From Actinomycetes bacterium (GTDB lineage Bacteria; Actinomycetota; Actinomycetes; Mycobacteriales; Mycobacteriaceae), in assembly GCA_023460175.1 (NCBI GenBank), contig JAEWRC010000195.1:1-64000 (forward strand): DNA of 64,000 bases, in the 5' to 3' direction. The notes beneath the pieces were generated by a model. It was not told the DNA's origin. It made no database searches and worked only from the letters and a program-made list of their open reading frames with translations. The position numbers and the translations under genes are program-made. Below, in pieces: positions 30,213 to 38,464 of the stretch (positions within the stretch are counted from its first letter, which is position 1; each line of letters starts with the position of its first letter).

Positions 30213-31270
30213 TGAGCACCCAGGCCGAGGTCAACCTGGCCAACCGCCAGGTGGTGCACGACGAACGGGTCAAGGAGCAGAACCGACTGCAGCGCTTGAT
30301 CATTCGACCCGAGATGGGCGCCCTGGTGGGCGCGGTCGCGATCTTCGTGTTCTTCCTGATCGTGGCGCCGCCGTTCCGCTCCCCGGAATCGCTGGCCACC
30401 GTGCTGTACGCCAGTTCGACGATCGGCATCATGGCCGTCGGCGTCGGTCTGCTGATGATCGGCGGCGAGTTCGACCTGTCGGCCGGCGTCGCGGTCACCA
30501 CGAGTTCGCTGGCCGCCTCGATGCTCTGCTACAACCTGCACCTGAACCTGTGGACCGGCGCGGCGCTGGCGCTGGTGGTCTCGCTGGCCGTCGGGTTCTT
30601 CAACGGGTACATGGTGATGAAGACCAAGATCCCGTCGTTCCTGATCACGTTGAGTTCGTTCCTGATGCTCACCGGCATCAACCTGGCGGTGACCAAACTC
30701 GTCAGCGGTCAGGTGGCCACCCCCAGCGTCTCGGACATGCAGGGATTCGACTCGGGCCGAACCATTTTCGCCTCGTCGCTGCCCATCGGTCCGGTCTCGG
30801 TGCGCGTCACCGTGCTGTGGTGGATCCTGTTCGCGCTGATCGCCACCTATGTGCTGTTCAAGACCCGGATCGGCAACTGGATCTTCGCCGTCGGCGGCAA
30901 CCAGGACAGTGCGCGTGCGGTCGGCGTGCCGGTGACCAAGGTCAAGATCGGACTGTTCATGGCCGTCGGCTTCTGCGCCTGGTTCGTCGGGATGCACCTG
31001 CTGTTCTCGTTCGACACCATCCAGTCCGGCCAGGGCATCGGCAACGAGTTCTTCTACATCATCGCCGCGGTCATCGGGGGCTGCCTGCTCACCGGCGGGT
31101 ACGGCACCGCGATCGGCACGCTAATCGGCGCGCTGATCTTCGGCATGACCAACCAGGGCATCGTCTACGCCGGGTGGAACCCCGACTGGTTCAAGTTCTT
31201 CCTGGGCGCCATGTTGTTGTTCGCGGTGATCGCCAACAACGCCTTCCGGAACTACGCGACCAAGCGCTAG
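30212..31270 (+). CDS. Sugar ABC transporter permease (RbsC-like)
   Basis: 352 residues, BPD_transp_2 type, with about 8-10 hydrophobic segments. The conserved cytoplasmic coupling loop occurs as GGNQDSARAVGVPVTKVKI (about 226-244), and GGEFDLSAGVAV (about 87-98) is the family's early signature. ATG overlaps the preceding stop by one base (TGATG), so translation is coupled. Probably forms a homodimer. Confidence 0.9.
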   Translation: MSTQAEVNLANRQVVHDERVKEQNRLQRLIIRPEMGALVGAVAIFVFFLIVAPPFRSPESLATVLYASSTIGIMAVGVGLLMIGGEFDLSAGVAVTTSSLAASMLCYNLHLNLWTGAALALVVSLAVGFFNGYMVMKTKIPSFLITLSSFLMLTGINLAVTKLVSGQVATPSVSDMQGFDSGRTIFASSLPIGPVSVRVTVLWWILFALIATYVLFKTRIGNWIFAVGGNQDSARAVGVPVTKVKIGLFMAVGFCAWFVGMHLLFSFDTIQSGQGIGNEFFYIIAAVIGGCLLTGGYGTAIGTLIGALIFGMTNQGIVYAGWNPDWFKFFLGAMLLFAVIANNAFRNYATKR

Positions 31271-31280
31271 GAGACAGAGC

Positions 31281-32099
31281 ATGAGCACCACCGCGGAAGC
31301 CCCCACCGCCGACTCGTCCTCCGGTGCCGAGGTGCCGTTGGTCGAACTCAAGGGCGTCGGCAAGAGCTACGGCAACATCATCGCGCTCAAGGACATCAAC
31401 CTGCGCGTGGGCGCCGGCGAGGTGACCGGCGTGCTCGGCGACAACGGCGCGGGCAAGTCCACGCTGATCAAGATCATCGCCGGGCTGCACAAGCCCACCG
31501 CGGGCCAACTGCTGGTCGACGGCAAGCCCACCGAGTTCAACTCGCCCAAGGACGCGTTGAAGGTCGGCATCGCCACGGTCTATCAGGACCTGGCCGTGGT
31601 GTCCCTGATGCCGGTGTGGCGCAACTTCTTCCTGGGTAACGAGTTGCGCAAGAAGGGCTTCCTGAAGTCCTTGGACATCAACGGCATGCGCGCCACGACC
31701 ATCTCGGAGCTGAAGAAGATGGGCATCGACCTGCCCGACGTCGACGCCCCGATCGGCTCGCTGTCCGGCGGACAGCGGCAGTGCGTGGCCATTGCCCGCG
31801 CGATCTTCTTCGGTGCCCGGGTGCTGATCCTCGACGAGCCCACCGCTGCCCTGGGCGTCAAGCAGTCCGGCATGGTGCTGCGCTACATCACCGCGGCCAA
31901 GGAGCAGGGTTTCGGCGTCATCTTCATCACGCACAACCCGCACCACGCGCACATGGTCGGCGACCATTTCGTGCTGCTCAACCGCGGCCAGCAGAAGCTG
32001 GATTGCAGCTTTGGGGAGATCACGCTGGAACAGCTGACCCAGGAGATGGCCGGGGGCAACGAACTCGAGGCCCTCAGCCACGAACTCGGCCGCACTTGA
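31281..32099 (+). CDS. Sugar ABC transporter ATPase, single nucleotide-binding domain
   Basis: 272 residues with Walker A GDNGAGKST (about 53-61), signature LSGGQRQ, Walker B VLILDEPTAAL, and a late ITHN switch histidine. RbsA-like importers usually have two fused domains (about 500 aa); this has one, like the FrcA-type systems, so it should act as a homodimer. AGGAGACAGAGC precedes the ATG, 10 nt after the permease stop. Confidence 0.9.
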   Translation: MSTTAEAPTADSSSGAEVPLVELKGVGKSYGNIIALKDINLRVGAGEVTGVLGDNGAGKSTLIKIIAGLHKPTAGQLLVDGKPTEFNSPKDALKVGIATVYQDLAVVSLMPVWRNFFLGNELRKKGFLKSLDINGMRATTISELKKMGIDLPDVDAPIGSLSGGQRQCVAIARAIFFGARVLILDEPTAALGVKQSGMVLRYITAAKEQGFGVIFITHNPHHAHMVGDHFVLLNRGQQKLDCSFGEITLEQLTQEMAGGNELEALSHELGRT

Positions 32100-32455
32100 G
32101 CTCGCCACTCACCCCTCGCGCGGGTGCAGGGGACTTCTCGCGAGCGGGCGCGTCCCCGGCCGACACGCCGCGCCTAATCCCGGGTTTGCGCACCTTCGCG
32201 CCGCCCTGACCAGGCCTGTCACGAATCTGTCATAGATCACGGTCGGTTAAGAATCGGCCTCCAGCTCTAAGGAAACCGTTCGCCGACGGCGAATTCTGGG
32301 GCCGCGCAGCCGCTATTTGAGGTTTAACTCACGCCGCCGGGGTGTAACACCGGCGACCACTGACGCGCGCCGCAATTTGCCTGGGCCGACGGTGTATTCG
32401 GCGCACGTACCTTGGTTTTCGGGACGGGGAAAGCAACACTCGAAGAGGAAAAGTG
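32100..32455. other. Intergenic region between the ABC operon and the haemophore-like gene
   Basis: 356 bp. TTCGCCGACGGCGAA (32279-32293), a 7-1-7 palindrome, is the only clear symmetric site. No T-tailed terminator follows the ATPase gene. The 3' half is richer in A/T and probably carries the promoter of the next gene, but I see no convincing -35/-10 pair. Confidence 0.5.
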
Positions 32456-32851
32456 ATGATGAAATTCAACCGTGGAATGAGCCGAGTCGCCGGCGTCTCA
32501 GCGGGTGCTCTGCTCGGGGGAGCCGTGGCGGCGGTCATCGTCGCCCCGACCGCTTCGGCGGCGCCCGACTGCAGCCCCGGCGGGGTGGCCAACACCGTCG
32601 ACAACGTGCACGCCTCGGCGCTGTCCTACCTGAACGGGCACCCGGGTGCGAACCAGGCCGTGAACGCCGCGCGCGGAAAGGCCCCGGCCCAGGCGTCGGC
32701 GGACCTGCGCGCCTACTTCACCGCCAACCCCAGCGAGTACTACGCGCTCCGGGGCATCCTGGCTCCCATCGGCGAGACCCAGAGCCAGTGCAACGTGTCG
32801 GCGCTGCCGCCGTCGCTGTCGGCCGCCTACGACGAGTTCATGGCCGGCTGA
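32456..32851 (+). CDS. Secreted haemophore-like haem-binding protein (Rv0203/MHB type)
   Basis: 131 residues. Signal peptide with cleavage near ASA|APD (about residue 36), then an all-helical mature domain with two cysteines (PDCSPGG and SQCNVS) likely joined, and the SADLRAYFTANPSEYYAL segment typical of the mycobacterial haemophore family. Rv0203 carries haem to MmpL3/MmpL11 in M. tuberculosis; that role is inferred here. Three in-frame starts (GTG 32453, ATG 32456, ATG 32459) follow AGAGGA; the middle one has the best spacing. A perfect hairpin follows. Confidence 0.8.
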   Translation: MMKFNRGMSRVAGVSAGALLGGAVAAVIVAPTASAAPDCSPGGVANTVDNVHASALSYLNGHPGANQAVNAARGKAPAQASADLRAYFTANPSEYYALRGILAPIGETQSQCNVSALPPSLSAAYDEFMAG

Positions 32852-32867
32852 GTCCCGCTCGACAACA

Positions 32868-32903
32868 GAGGCTGCGGTCACCGTGCAGGGTGACCGCAGC
32901 CTC
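32868..32903. terminator. Bidirectional hairpin between convergent genes
   Basis: GAGGCTGCGGTCACC (32868-32882) pairs perfectly with GGTGACCGCAGCCTC (32889-32903) around a 6-nt loop. No T-run; it ends both the haemophore gene and the minus-strand operon. Confidence 0.8.
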
Positions 32904-32916
32904 GTCGTCGGCGCGG

Positions 32917-33888
32917 TCAGCGCGGCGGCAACCCCGCGCTGCGGTAGGCCGCATCGATGAGCGCCATGTTCGCCACCGCGTCGGCGGCGTCGACGGGCAG
33001 GGTGCGGGTGCCGGCCAGCGCGTCGGCGAACGCCTCGAGTTGATAGCTGTACGACGAGCGCCGGCCCAGCCGCTCGACGCGCTCGACATCGGTGCGCACG
33101 CTGATCCGGTCGTCCTCGTGCGGCTTGATGAAGTTGTGTGCCAACGCTTCTCCGTGGCTGCCCTGCAGCGCGATGCGGAAGTCGTACTCGTCGGCGACCA
33201 TGCTGTTGATCGACCGCGCGCTGACCTCGCCGATCCGCAGGTCCACCTCGCAGGTGGCGTCCACCCCGGCGGTGCGCTCGGTGGCCTTGGCCGACGTGAT
33301 CCGCGGGGTCGCCCCCAACAGGTTCGCCACCGTCCGCACGAAGTGCAGGCCGTAGCACCCCAGGTCCATCAGGGCGCCGCCGGCCAGTTCCAGCGACCAG
33401 CGCGGGTCGTCGTCGGCCGGTGCGGGCATGGTCATCGTGACCTCGACGTGCCGCAACTCGCCGATCTCACCGCCGCGGATCAACTCCAGCAGCCGCAGCG
33501 TCACCGGGTGGTAGCGATAGTGGAACGCCTCGATGACCGGCACCCCGGCGGCCTCGGCCGCCGCGGCAACTTGTTGCGCCTCGGCCTGGTTGCGGGCATA
33601 CGGCTTCTCCGTCAGCGTCGGCTTACCCGCCGCGATCGCCGCCAGGTTCAGCGGCGCGTGCAATGCGTTGGCCAGCGGGTTGTAGATGACGTCGACCTGC
33701 GGGTCGGCGATCACCGCCTGGTAGTCGTCCAGAACCCGTTCCACGCCGTACTTCTCGGCGAAGGGCTCGGCGCGGCGCGGGTCGCGGGCCGCGACCGCGA
33801 CCAGTCGGTGCCCCAGTTCCCGGGCCGGACCGACGATCGCCAGTTCCGCGATCCGGGCGGCCCCCAGGACACCGATGCGCAGCGTCAT
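32917..33888 (-). CDS. Gfo/Idh/MocA-family oxidoreductase
   Basis: 323 residues: Rossmann GVLGAARIAE at the N-terminus, TEKPYARN with the catalytic lysine (about 95), FHYRYHP and a C-terminal domain with GGALMDLGCYG. The second motif (FHYR rather than GFMRR) places it nearer glucose-fructose oxidoreductase or xylose dehydrogenase types than IolG. Last gene of a four-gene operon; its ATG overlaps the upstream stop by 4 nt (33885-33888). Confidence 0.85.
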   Translation of the reverse strand: MTLRIGVLGAARIAELAIVGPARELGHRLVAVAARDPRRAEPFAEKYGVERVLDDYQAVIADPQVDVIYNPLANALHAPLNLAAIAAGKPTLTEKPYARNQAEAQQVAAAAEAAGVPVIEAFHYRYHPVTLRLLELIRGGEIGELRHVEVTMTMPAPADDDPRWSLELAGGALMDLGCYGLHFVRTVANLLGATPRITSAKATERTAGVDATCEVDLRIGEVSARSINSMVADEYDFRIALQGSHGEALAHNFIKPHEDDRISVRTDVERVERLGRRSSYSYQLEAFADALAGTRTLPVDAADAVANMALIDAAYRSAGLPPR

Positions 33889-34745
33889 GCCACGGATTGC
33901 AGATAGGCGACGCTGGTCAGTACGTCGCTCAGGGGGCCGTCCTCGTCGGCCGGTTCGGCGTCGAGGATGCTGTCCTGCTCCATCACGTACCAGCCGTCGT
34001 ATCCGTTGTCCTCCAACAGCTTGACGATCCCGGTGATGTCGATGTCCCCGGCGCCCAGCGGCACGTAGATCCCGGCGGCGACCGCCTCGGTGTAGGTCAT
34101 CTCACCGGACTGGACCTTGGCGCACAACGCCGCGTCGACGTCCTTGAGGTGGGCGTGCTCGATGCGGTCGGGCGCGGTCCGGGTCAGCTCCAGCGGATCG
34201 GTGCCGCCGATCAGCAGATGCCCGGTGTCCAGGCACAGCGGGATGGTGGAGCCCGCCAGCACCCGTTGCACCTCGGCGTGGTTCTCCACCATGGTGCCGA
34301 CGTGCGGGTGCAGCACGGCCTTGATGCCGCGTTGCGCGGCCGTGGCGGAGAGCCGATCCAGGTTGGAAAGCAGAGTGGCCCATTGGGTCTCGTCGAGCTC
34401 GGGCCGACTGTCGTAGCCGTCGGTGCCGGTCGCGGCGGCCAGGATGACCACCCCGGCGCCCGCGGCGACCAGCGAGTTCAACGGACCCTCGAGGTCCCGC
34501 ACCGGGTCGTGGTCGGCGTCATGCAGCACCACCGGCACGAAGCCGCCCACGCAGGCCAGCCCGAAACCGTCCAGCAGCGAGGTCAACTCGGTGGTGTCGG
34601 CGGGCAGGAACCCGTCGGGGCCGAGTTCGGTGGCGCTCAACCCGGCGCGGCGCATCTCGGCGAGCACCCGGTCGGGGCGGAGTTGATGGCCCCAGCCGGG
34701 GACCTCGCACACGCCCCAGGAGATGGGGGCACCGGCGATCTTCAT
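33885..34745 (-). CDS. TIM-barrel sugar-phosphate isomerase/epimerase family, IolE-like
   Basis: 286 residues of the AP-endonuclease-2/xylose-isomerase-like barrel. The N-terminus IAGAPISWGVCEVPGWG resembles myo-inosose-2 dehydratase (IolE), and metal-binding acids and histidines are seen in HPHVGTMVEN, LCLDTGHLLIGG, HAHLKDVD and YVMEQDSILD. IolE would supply the step between IolG and IolD that is absent from the first operon, but an isomerase of another polyol cannot be excluded. Overlaps both neighbours by 4 nt. Confidence 0.7.
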   Translation of the reverse strand: MKIAGAPISWGVCEVPGWGHQLRPDRVLAEMRRAGLSATELGPDGFLPADTTELTSLLDGFGLACVGGFVPVVLHDADHDPVRDLEGPLNSLVAAGAGVVILAAATGTDGYDSRPELDETQWATLLSNLDRLSATAAQRGIKAVLHPHVGTMVENHAEVQRVLAGSTIPLCLDTGHLLIGGTDPLELTRTAPDRIEHAHLKDVDAALCAKVQSGEMTYTEAVAAGIYVPLGAGDIDITGIVKLLEDNGYDGWYVMEQDSILDAEPADEDGPLSDVLTSVAYLQSVA

Positions 34746-35752
34746 TTCTTGACCTCCTCGAGGGTGACGGGGGCGTTGCGGCGCAGCGACTCGGCGGCGG
34801 CTTCGGCGATCCACGTCGCCTCCACCGCGTCGGCGACGGTGGCTCCCGAAACGGGTCCGCCCTGAACGACTTTCAGGAAGGCGCCGAGTTCGGCGCGGAA
34901 GGCTTCGGTGAAGCGATCCATGAAGAAGTGATGCGGTGTGCCGGTCGGGAAGACCGCCGCGGCGGCCGGGTCCGCGTTGCGGACGGGCACGTTCTGATCC
35001 CAGCCGGCGACGACGGTGTCGTCGAACCCGTGCACCTCCAGTCGGCAGTCGTAGCCGCGACCGTTGTACCGCGCGGCCGACACCAGCCCGAGCGCGCCGC
35101 CGTCGAAGCGGACGGTTACCGCCGCGGTGTCGACGTCGCCGTGGGTGGTGAACAGCGGATCGCCCTGCACGCTGCCGGTGGCGTAGACCTCGACGGCCTC
35201 CTGACCGGTGATCCAGCGCAGCACGTCGAAGTCGTGCACGGCACAGTCCCGGAAGATGCCGCCCGAGGCGGCGATGTACTCCATCGGCGGGGGAGCGGGG
35301 TCCATCGTGGTGCTGCGGACGGTGTGCAGCGCGCCGAGCGCGCCGCTGTCCGCGGCCGCCTTGGCGGCGGTGAAGGCCGCGTCGAAGCGCCGCTGATAGC
35401 CGATCTGCACGGGAACCCCGGAGCGCGCGATGACGTCGGCGACGTGCGCGCTCTCGGCGGCGCTGCCGGCCACCGGCTTCTCGCAGAACGTCGGCAGTCC
35501 GCGCTCGACCGCGGCCAGCGTCAGCGCGGCGTGCGCCGGCGTGGCCGCGGCCACCACCACCCCGTCGACCCCGGAATCCAGCAGCGCCTGGACCGAATCC
35601 GCCGGGGTGGCACCGTATTTGGTGGCCACCTGCGCCACAAGGGCGGCACGCTCGTCGGTGACGATCAGCCGGTCGACGCCGGGCAGGTCGGTGAGCGTGC
35701 CGGCGTGGAAGGTGCCGATGCGGCCCAGCCCGATGAGTCCGAGGGTGGTCAT
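34742..35752 (-). CDS. Gfo/Idh/MocA dehydrogenase, second IolG-like enzyme
   Basis: 336 residues, with LIGLGRIGTFH, FCEKPVAGS and IGYQRRFDAAF, DCAVHDFDVLRW: all closer to inositol 2-dehydrogenase than the distal operon gene. It may act on scyllo-inositol or a derivative. ATG 35752 overlaps the dioxygenase stop by 4 nt; an in-frame region upstream belongs to that gene's antisense-free frame and is not used. Confidence 0.85.
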   Translation of the reverse strand: MTTLGLIGLGRIGTFHAGTLTDLPGVDRLIVTDERAALVAQVATKYGATPADSVQALLDSGVDGVVVAAATPAHAALTLAAVERGLPTFCEKPVAGSAAESAHVADVIARSGVPVQIGYQRRFDAAFTAAKAAADSGALGALHTVRSTTMDPAPPPMEYIAASGGIFRDCAVHDFDVLRWITGQEAVEVYATGSVQGDPLFTTHGDVDTAAVTVRFDGGALGLVSAARYNGRGYDCRLEVHGFDDTVVAGWDQNVPVRNADPAAAAVFPTGTPHHFFMDRFTEAFRAELGAFLKVVQGGPVSGATVADAVEATWIAEAAAESLRRNAPVTLEEVKK

Positions 35753-36921
35753 GGTGTTCTCCGTTCGTCCTGGTTGCCTAGGGCGGCGTCGAGGTCCGCG
35801 GCCGTGGCGTCGGCGGCGAGCGCCGCCAGCACGACGTCCACCTGGCTCGGCGGTGCCAGGCTGCCGACCGGCGGATCGGCGTCGAGGTTGGTGGGGAAGG
35901 GATAGCCCTCGGCCGCGGCGACGACGGCGTTGTGGATCTGCCGCTCGGGCCGGCCCGCGGTGCGCATGGCGCGCAGCGCCGGATACACGGCACGCACCAT
36001 GGCGGCGCGGTCCAGCGCCTCCATCGCCCGGCCGAACGGCGAGGACACCTGCAGCAGGTTGGCCATCCGGCGGATGTCGGCCGAGGTGTTCGCCCCGGCC
36101 CCGTGGTACAGCGCGGGGTTGAAGAAGACCGCGTCGCCCTTGCGCAGTGGGGTCTGCACGTGGTGGGCGGCGAAGTACTCGACGAACTCCGGCCGCGAGA
36201 ACGCCACGTAGCCGCCGGCGAAGCGCTGCGAGTGCGGCAGCAGCATGGTCGGGCCGCTCTCGAGCGGCATGTCGCAGTGTGCGACCGCGCCCTGCAGCGT
36301 CAGCGCCGCCGACATGCGGTGCAGGTGCGCCGGATAGTCCGACAGCTGATCGGCGGCGACGAAGCCCAGGTGGTAGTCGCGATGCGGAACCTGGGCGGCG
36401 CCACCGGGATTGACGACGTTGACCTGCGAGGTGACCTGGTAACGCGGCCCCAGCCACGCCTGCGAGACCAGTGCCAGCGCGTCGTTGGCGTAGTAGTCGG
36501 CGAACACCGCGGGGGCGTGCAGCGCCAGCTTCTGCGCGGCGTTCCATACCCGGTCGTTGGCGCCCGGCTTGCCGAAGTGGTCACCGCCCTCGGCGCCCCG
36601 GGCGCGTTGGGCGGCGATCAGTTCCGCGAAGGCGGCGCTGGCGGCGTCGACGACGGCGTGGTCGAAGGCGTCCTCGACGACGACCACGCCCGGGCCGTCG
36701 GTCAGGGCCGCGATCAGTTCGGCCTGCAGATGGCGCCGCCCCGCCGGGCTCAGCTCCGGCCAGGCCGTCGCCGAGTAGACCAGCACCCCGGCGCGCACCT
36801 CGCGGGCGTGCGGATAGTCGCCGAGTGCGGTGCGCCGGTCCAACTGGGCGCGGAAGTCCTCGAGGCGGCAGTCCGCCTCGGTGATCCAGGCGCCCGTCGG
36901 CAGCGTCTTCGCAGTGGACAT
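35749..36921 (-). CDS. Phytanoyl-CoA-hydroxylase-type Fe(II)/2-oxoglutarate dioxygenase
   Basis: 390 residues, PhyH fold. The iron triad can be read as the PHRDYH pair (His and Asp, about 192-197) and a distal His in LYHGAGAN, with the following Arg (SADIRRMANLLQ) for 2-oxoglutarate. Such enzymes hydroxylate or O-/N-demethylate small molecules. It leads the operon with two dehydrogenases and an IolE-like barrel, which suggests processing of a modified polyol. ATG 36921 is preferred to an in-frame TTG 7 codons earlier; the ribosome site is weak for either. Confidence 0.8.
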   Translation of the reverse strand: MSTAKTLPTGAWITEADCRLEDFRAQLDRRTALGDYPHAREVRAGVLVYSATAWPELSPAGRRHLQAELIAALTDGPGVVVVEDAFDHAVVDAASAAFAELIAAQRARGAEGGDHFGKPGANDRVWNAAQKLALHAPAVFADYYANDALALVSQAWLGPRYQVTSQVNVVNPGGAAQVPHRDYHLGFVAADQLSDYPAHLHRMSAALTLQGAVAHCDMPLESGPTMLLPHSQRFAGGYVAFSRPEFVEYFAAHHVQTPLRKGDAVFFNPALYHGAGANTSADIRRMANLLQVSSPFGRAMEALDRAAMVRAVYPALRAMRTAGRPERQIHNAVVAAAEGYPFPTNLDADPPVGSLAPPSQVDVVLAALAADATAADLDAALGNQDERRTP

Positions 36922-36931
36922 GCCGCCAGTC

Positions 36932-36997
36932 TTGCTGTGCAATGGGACACAATCAACACCAAAAACCCATCAAAAATCCATCACCAATATGCAATAT
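36932..36997. promoter_or_regulatory. A/T-rich divergent control region of the PhyH operon and lacI
   Basis: The 96-bp gap 36922-37017 is unusually A/T-rich. TTGCTGTGCAA (36932-36942) and ATATGCAATAT (36987-36997) are 4-3-4 palindromes that share TGCAA, and CCATCA is repeated between them. TGTGCAATGGGACACA (36936-36951) matches the CRP consensus at 8 of 10. The palindrome pair is a reasonable place for LacI to bind. Confidence 0.4.
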
Positions 36998-37017
36998 CGA
37001 CAGCCAGTGAGGAGCCG

Positions 37018-38031
37018 ATGGCGCACCGCTACAAGGTCCGTGAGATCGCCCAGCAGGCGGGGCTGAGCGAGGCGACCGTCGACCGGGTGCTCAACGACCG
37101 CCCCGGCGTGCGCGAGAGCACCCGGGCCGAGGTGCTGCAGGCCATCGCGGATCTGGACAAGCAGCGCGCCCAGCTGCGGCTCAATGGCCGGCGCTACCTG
37201 ATCGACGTCGTCATGCAGACCCCGCAGCGGTTCTCCGACGAGTTCCGCGCGGCCGTCGAGGCTGAGTTGCCGACGTTCGCGCCGGCGATGCTGCGCGCCC
37301 GCTTTCACCTGTGGGAGACGGGCACCGCGCAGGCCACGCTGGACCGGCTGGCGCGCCTGCGCGGTAGCCACGGCGTCATCCTCAAGGCGCAGGACGAACC
37401 CGAGGTGGCCGAGGCCATCGATGCCCTCGAGGCCGCGGGCACCCCGGTGGTGACCTATACGACCGACGTCGCCAGCAGCAGCCGGACCGGCTACGTCGGG
37501 ATCGACAACCACGGCGCGGGCAGCACAGCGGCGTATCTGGTCCGGCAGTGGCTGGGGCCGGCCGCCGGCGCCGGCACGCCGGTCCTGATCACGCTGAGCC
37601 GAACCGTCTTCCGCGGGGAGGGGGAGCGCGAGGTCGGATTCCGCGCCGCGCTGCGCGGGTCGGGCTACGAGGTGGTCGACGTGTCCGACAGCGACGGCAT
37701 CGACGAGACGAACGAGCGGCTGGTGCTCGAGGCGCTACGACGTCACCCCGGGATCGAGGCGGTCTACTCCGTCGGCGGCGGTAACGCCGCGACGGTCTCG
37801 GCGTTCGAGAAGCTCGGCCGGACCTGCCGGGTCTTCATCGCCCACGATCTCGACGTCGATAACCGACGGCTGCTGCGTGAGGGCAAGATCTCCGCGGTCC
37901 TGCACAACGACCTGCGCGCCGACGCCCGGCTGGCGCTGCGGATGATCCTGCAGGCACGCGGGGCGATCCCCGCCGAGCCGGCGAAGTTGGTGCCCGTCCA
38001 AATCGTTACCCCGTACAACATTCCGGGGTGA
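37018..38031 (+). CDS. LacI-family transcriptional regulator
   Basis: 337 residues. Helix-turn-helix at about 5-26 (VREIAQQAGLSEATVDRVLN), hinge to about 60, then a periplasmic-binding-like sensor domain (VILKAQDEPEVAEAIDAL, TGYVGIDNHGAGSTAAYL, AVYSVGGGNAATVSAF). GTGAGGAGCCG precedes the ATG. Divergent from the dioxygenase-led operon and presumably its regulator; the effector is unknown. Confidence 0.92.
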   Translation: MAHRYKVREIAQQAGLSEATVDRVLNDRPGVRESTRAEVLQAIADLDKQRAQLRLNGRRYLIDVVMQTPQRFSDEFRAAVEAELPTFAPAMLRARFHLWETGTAQATLDRLARLRGSHGVILKAQDEPEVAEAIDALEAAGTPVVTYTTDVASSSRTGYVGIDNHGAGSTAAYLVRQWLGPAAGAGTPVLITLSRTVFRGEGEREVGFRAALRGSGYEVVDVSDSDGIDETNERLVLEALRRHPGIEAVYSVGGGNAATVSAFEKLGRTCRVFIAHDLDVDNRRLLREGKISAVLHNDLRADARLALRMILQARGAIPAEPAKLVPVQIVTPYNIPG

Positions 38032-38464
38032 TACTGTAATGCTGAGCGATCGCTCAGCAGCGGCTTGGCGAAGTTACTCGCGCGTATTCCCAGGTTCTTA
38101 GAGTTCGGCCCGTGGCGAAAGTGAGGAAACACACATTCATGCCCCGGTTCACGTACCCTTATGGCTCTGAACTGCGTCTTCGGGCGCGGGCGGTCGGCGT
38201 GTCGACACCCCCCGACGCGTGGGGCCGCCTAAGAGAAGTGCAATAATCGTGACTACCAGTGACACCAACTACGGATGGTCCGCTATGACGGCGCGTCCGC
38301 ATTCGGACGGCGACGCCCGGGAGATCCCCGGACATACCGAGGTTCAGGGTCATACAAGCACACATCAGCGCATGTAGAGACCCCTACAGGACGAGTTTCA
38401 CCCCAAAGACAAACAGATATCAGCCCAGACAACAACGCAGACAGTGCAGACGAAAGGCGGAGAC
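38032..38464. other. 433-bp region between lacI and korA
   Basis: Holds a 20-bp perfect palindrome (38040-38059), GTGTCGACAC (38199-38208), a CGTCCG-CATT-CGGACG hairpin (38294-38309) and an A-rich stretch before korA. Two short ORFs are readable: 38139-38246 (35 aa, ATG, GTGAGGAAA upstream) and 38249-38377 (42 aa, GTG, starting MTTSDTNYGWSAM). They may be leader peptides, a gene remnant or chance; I see no family. Confidence 0.5.
38040..38059. promoter_or_regulatory. 20-bp perfect palindrome downstream of lacI
   Basis: TGCTGAGCGATCGCTCAGCA, centred at 38049/38050, 9 nt after the lacI stop. The inner TGAGCG-AT-CGCTCA is typical of TetR-type operators, and no T-run follows, so an operator is more likely than a terminator. 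Confidence 0.5.

Noticed and set aside
32279..32293. LexA (SOS) box before the haemophore-like gene
   Set aside because: The palindrome TTCGCC-GAC-GGCGAA lacks the mycobacterial TCGAAC-N4-GTTCGA form.
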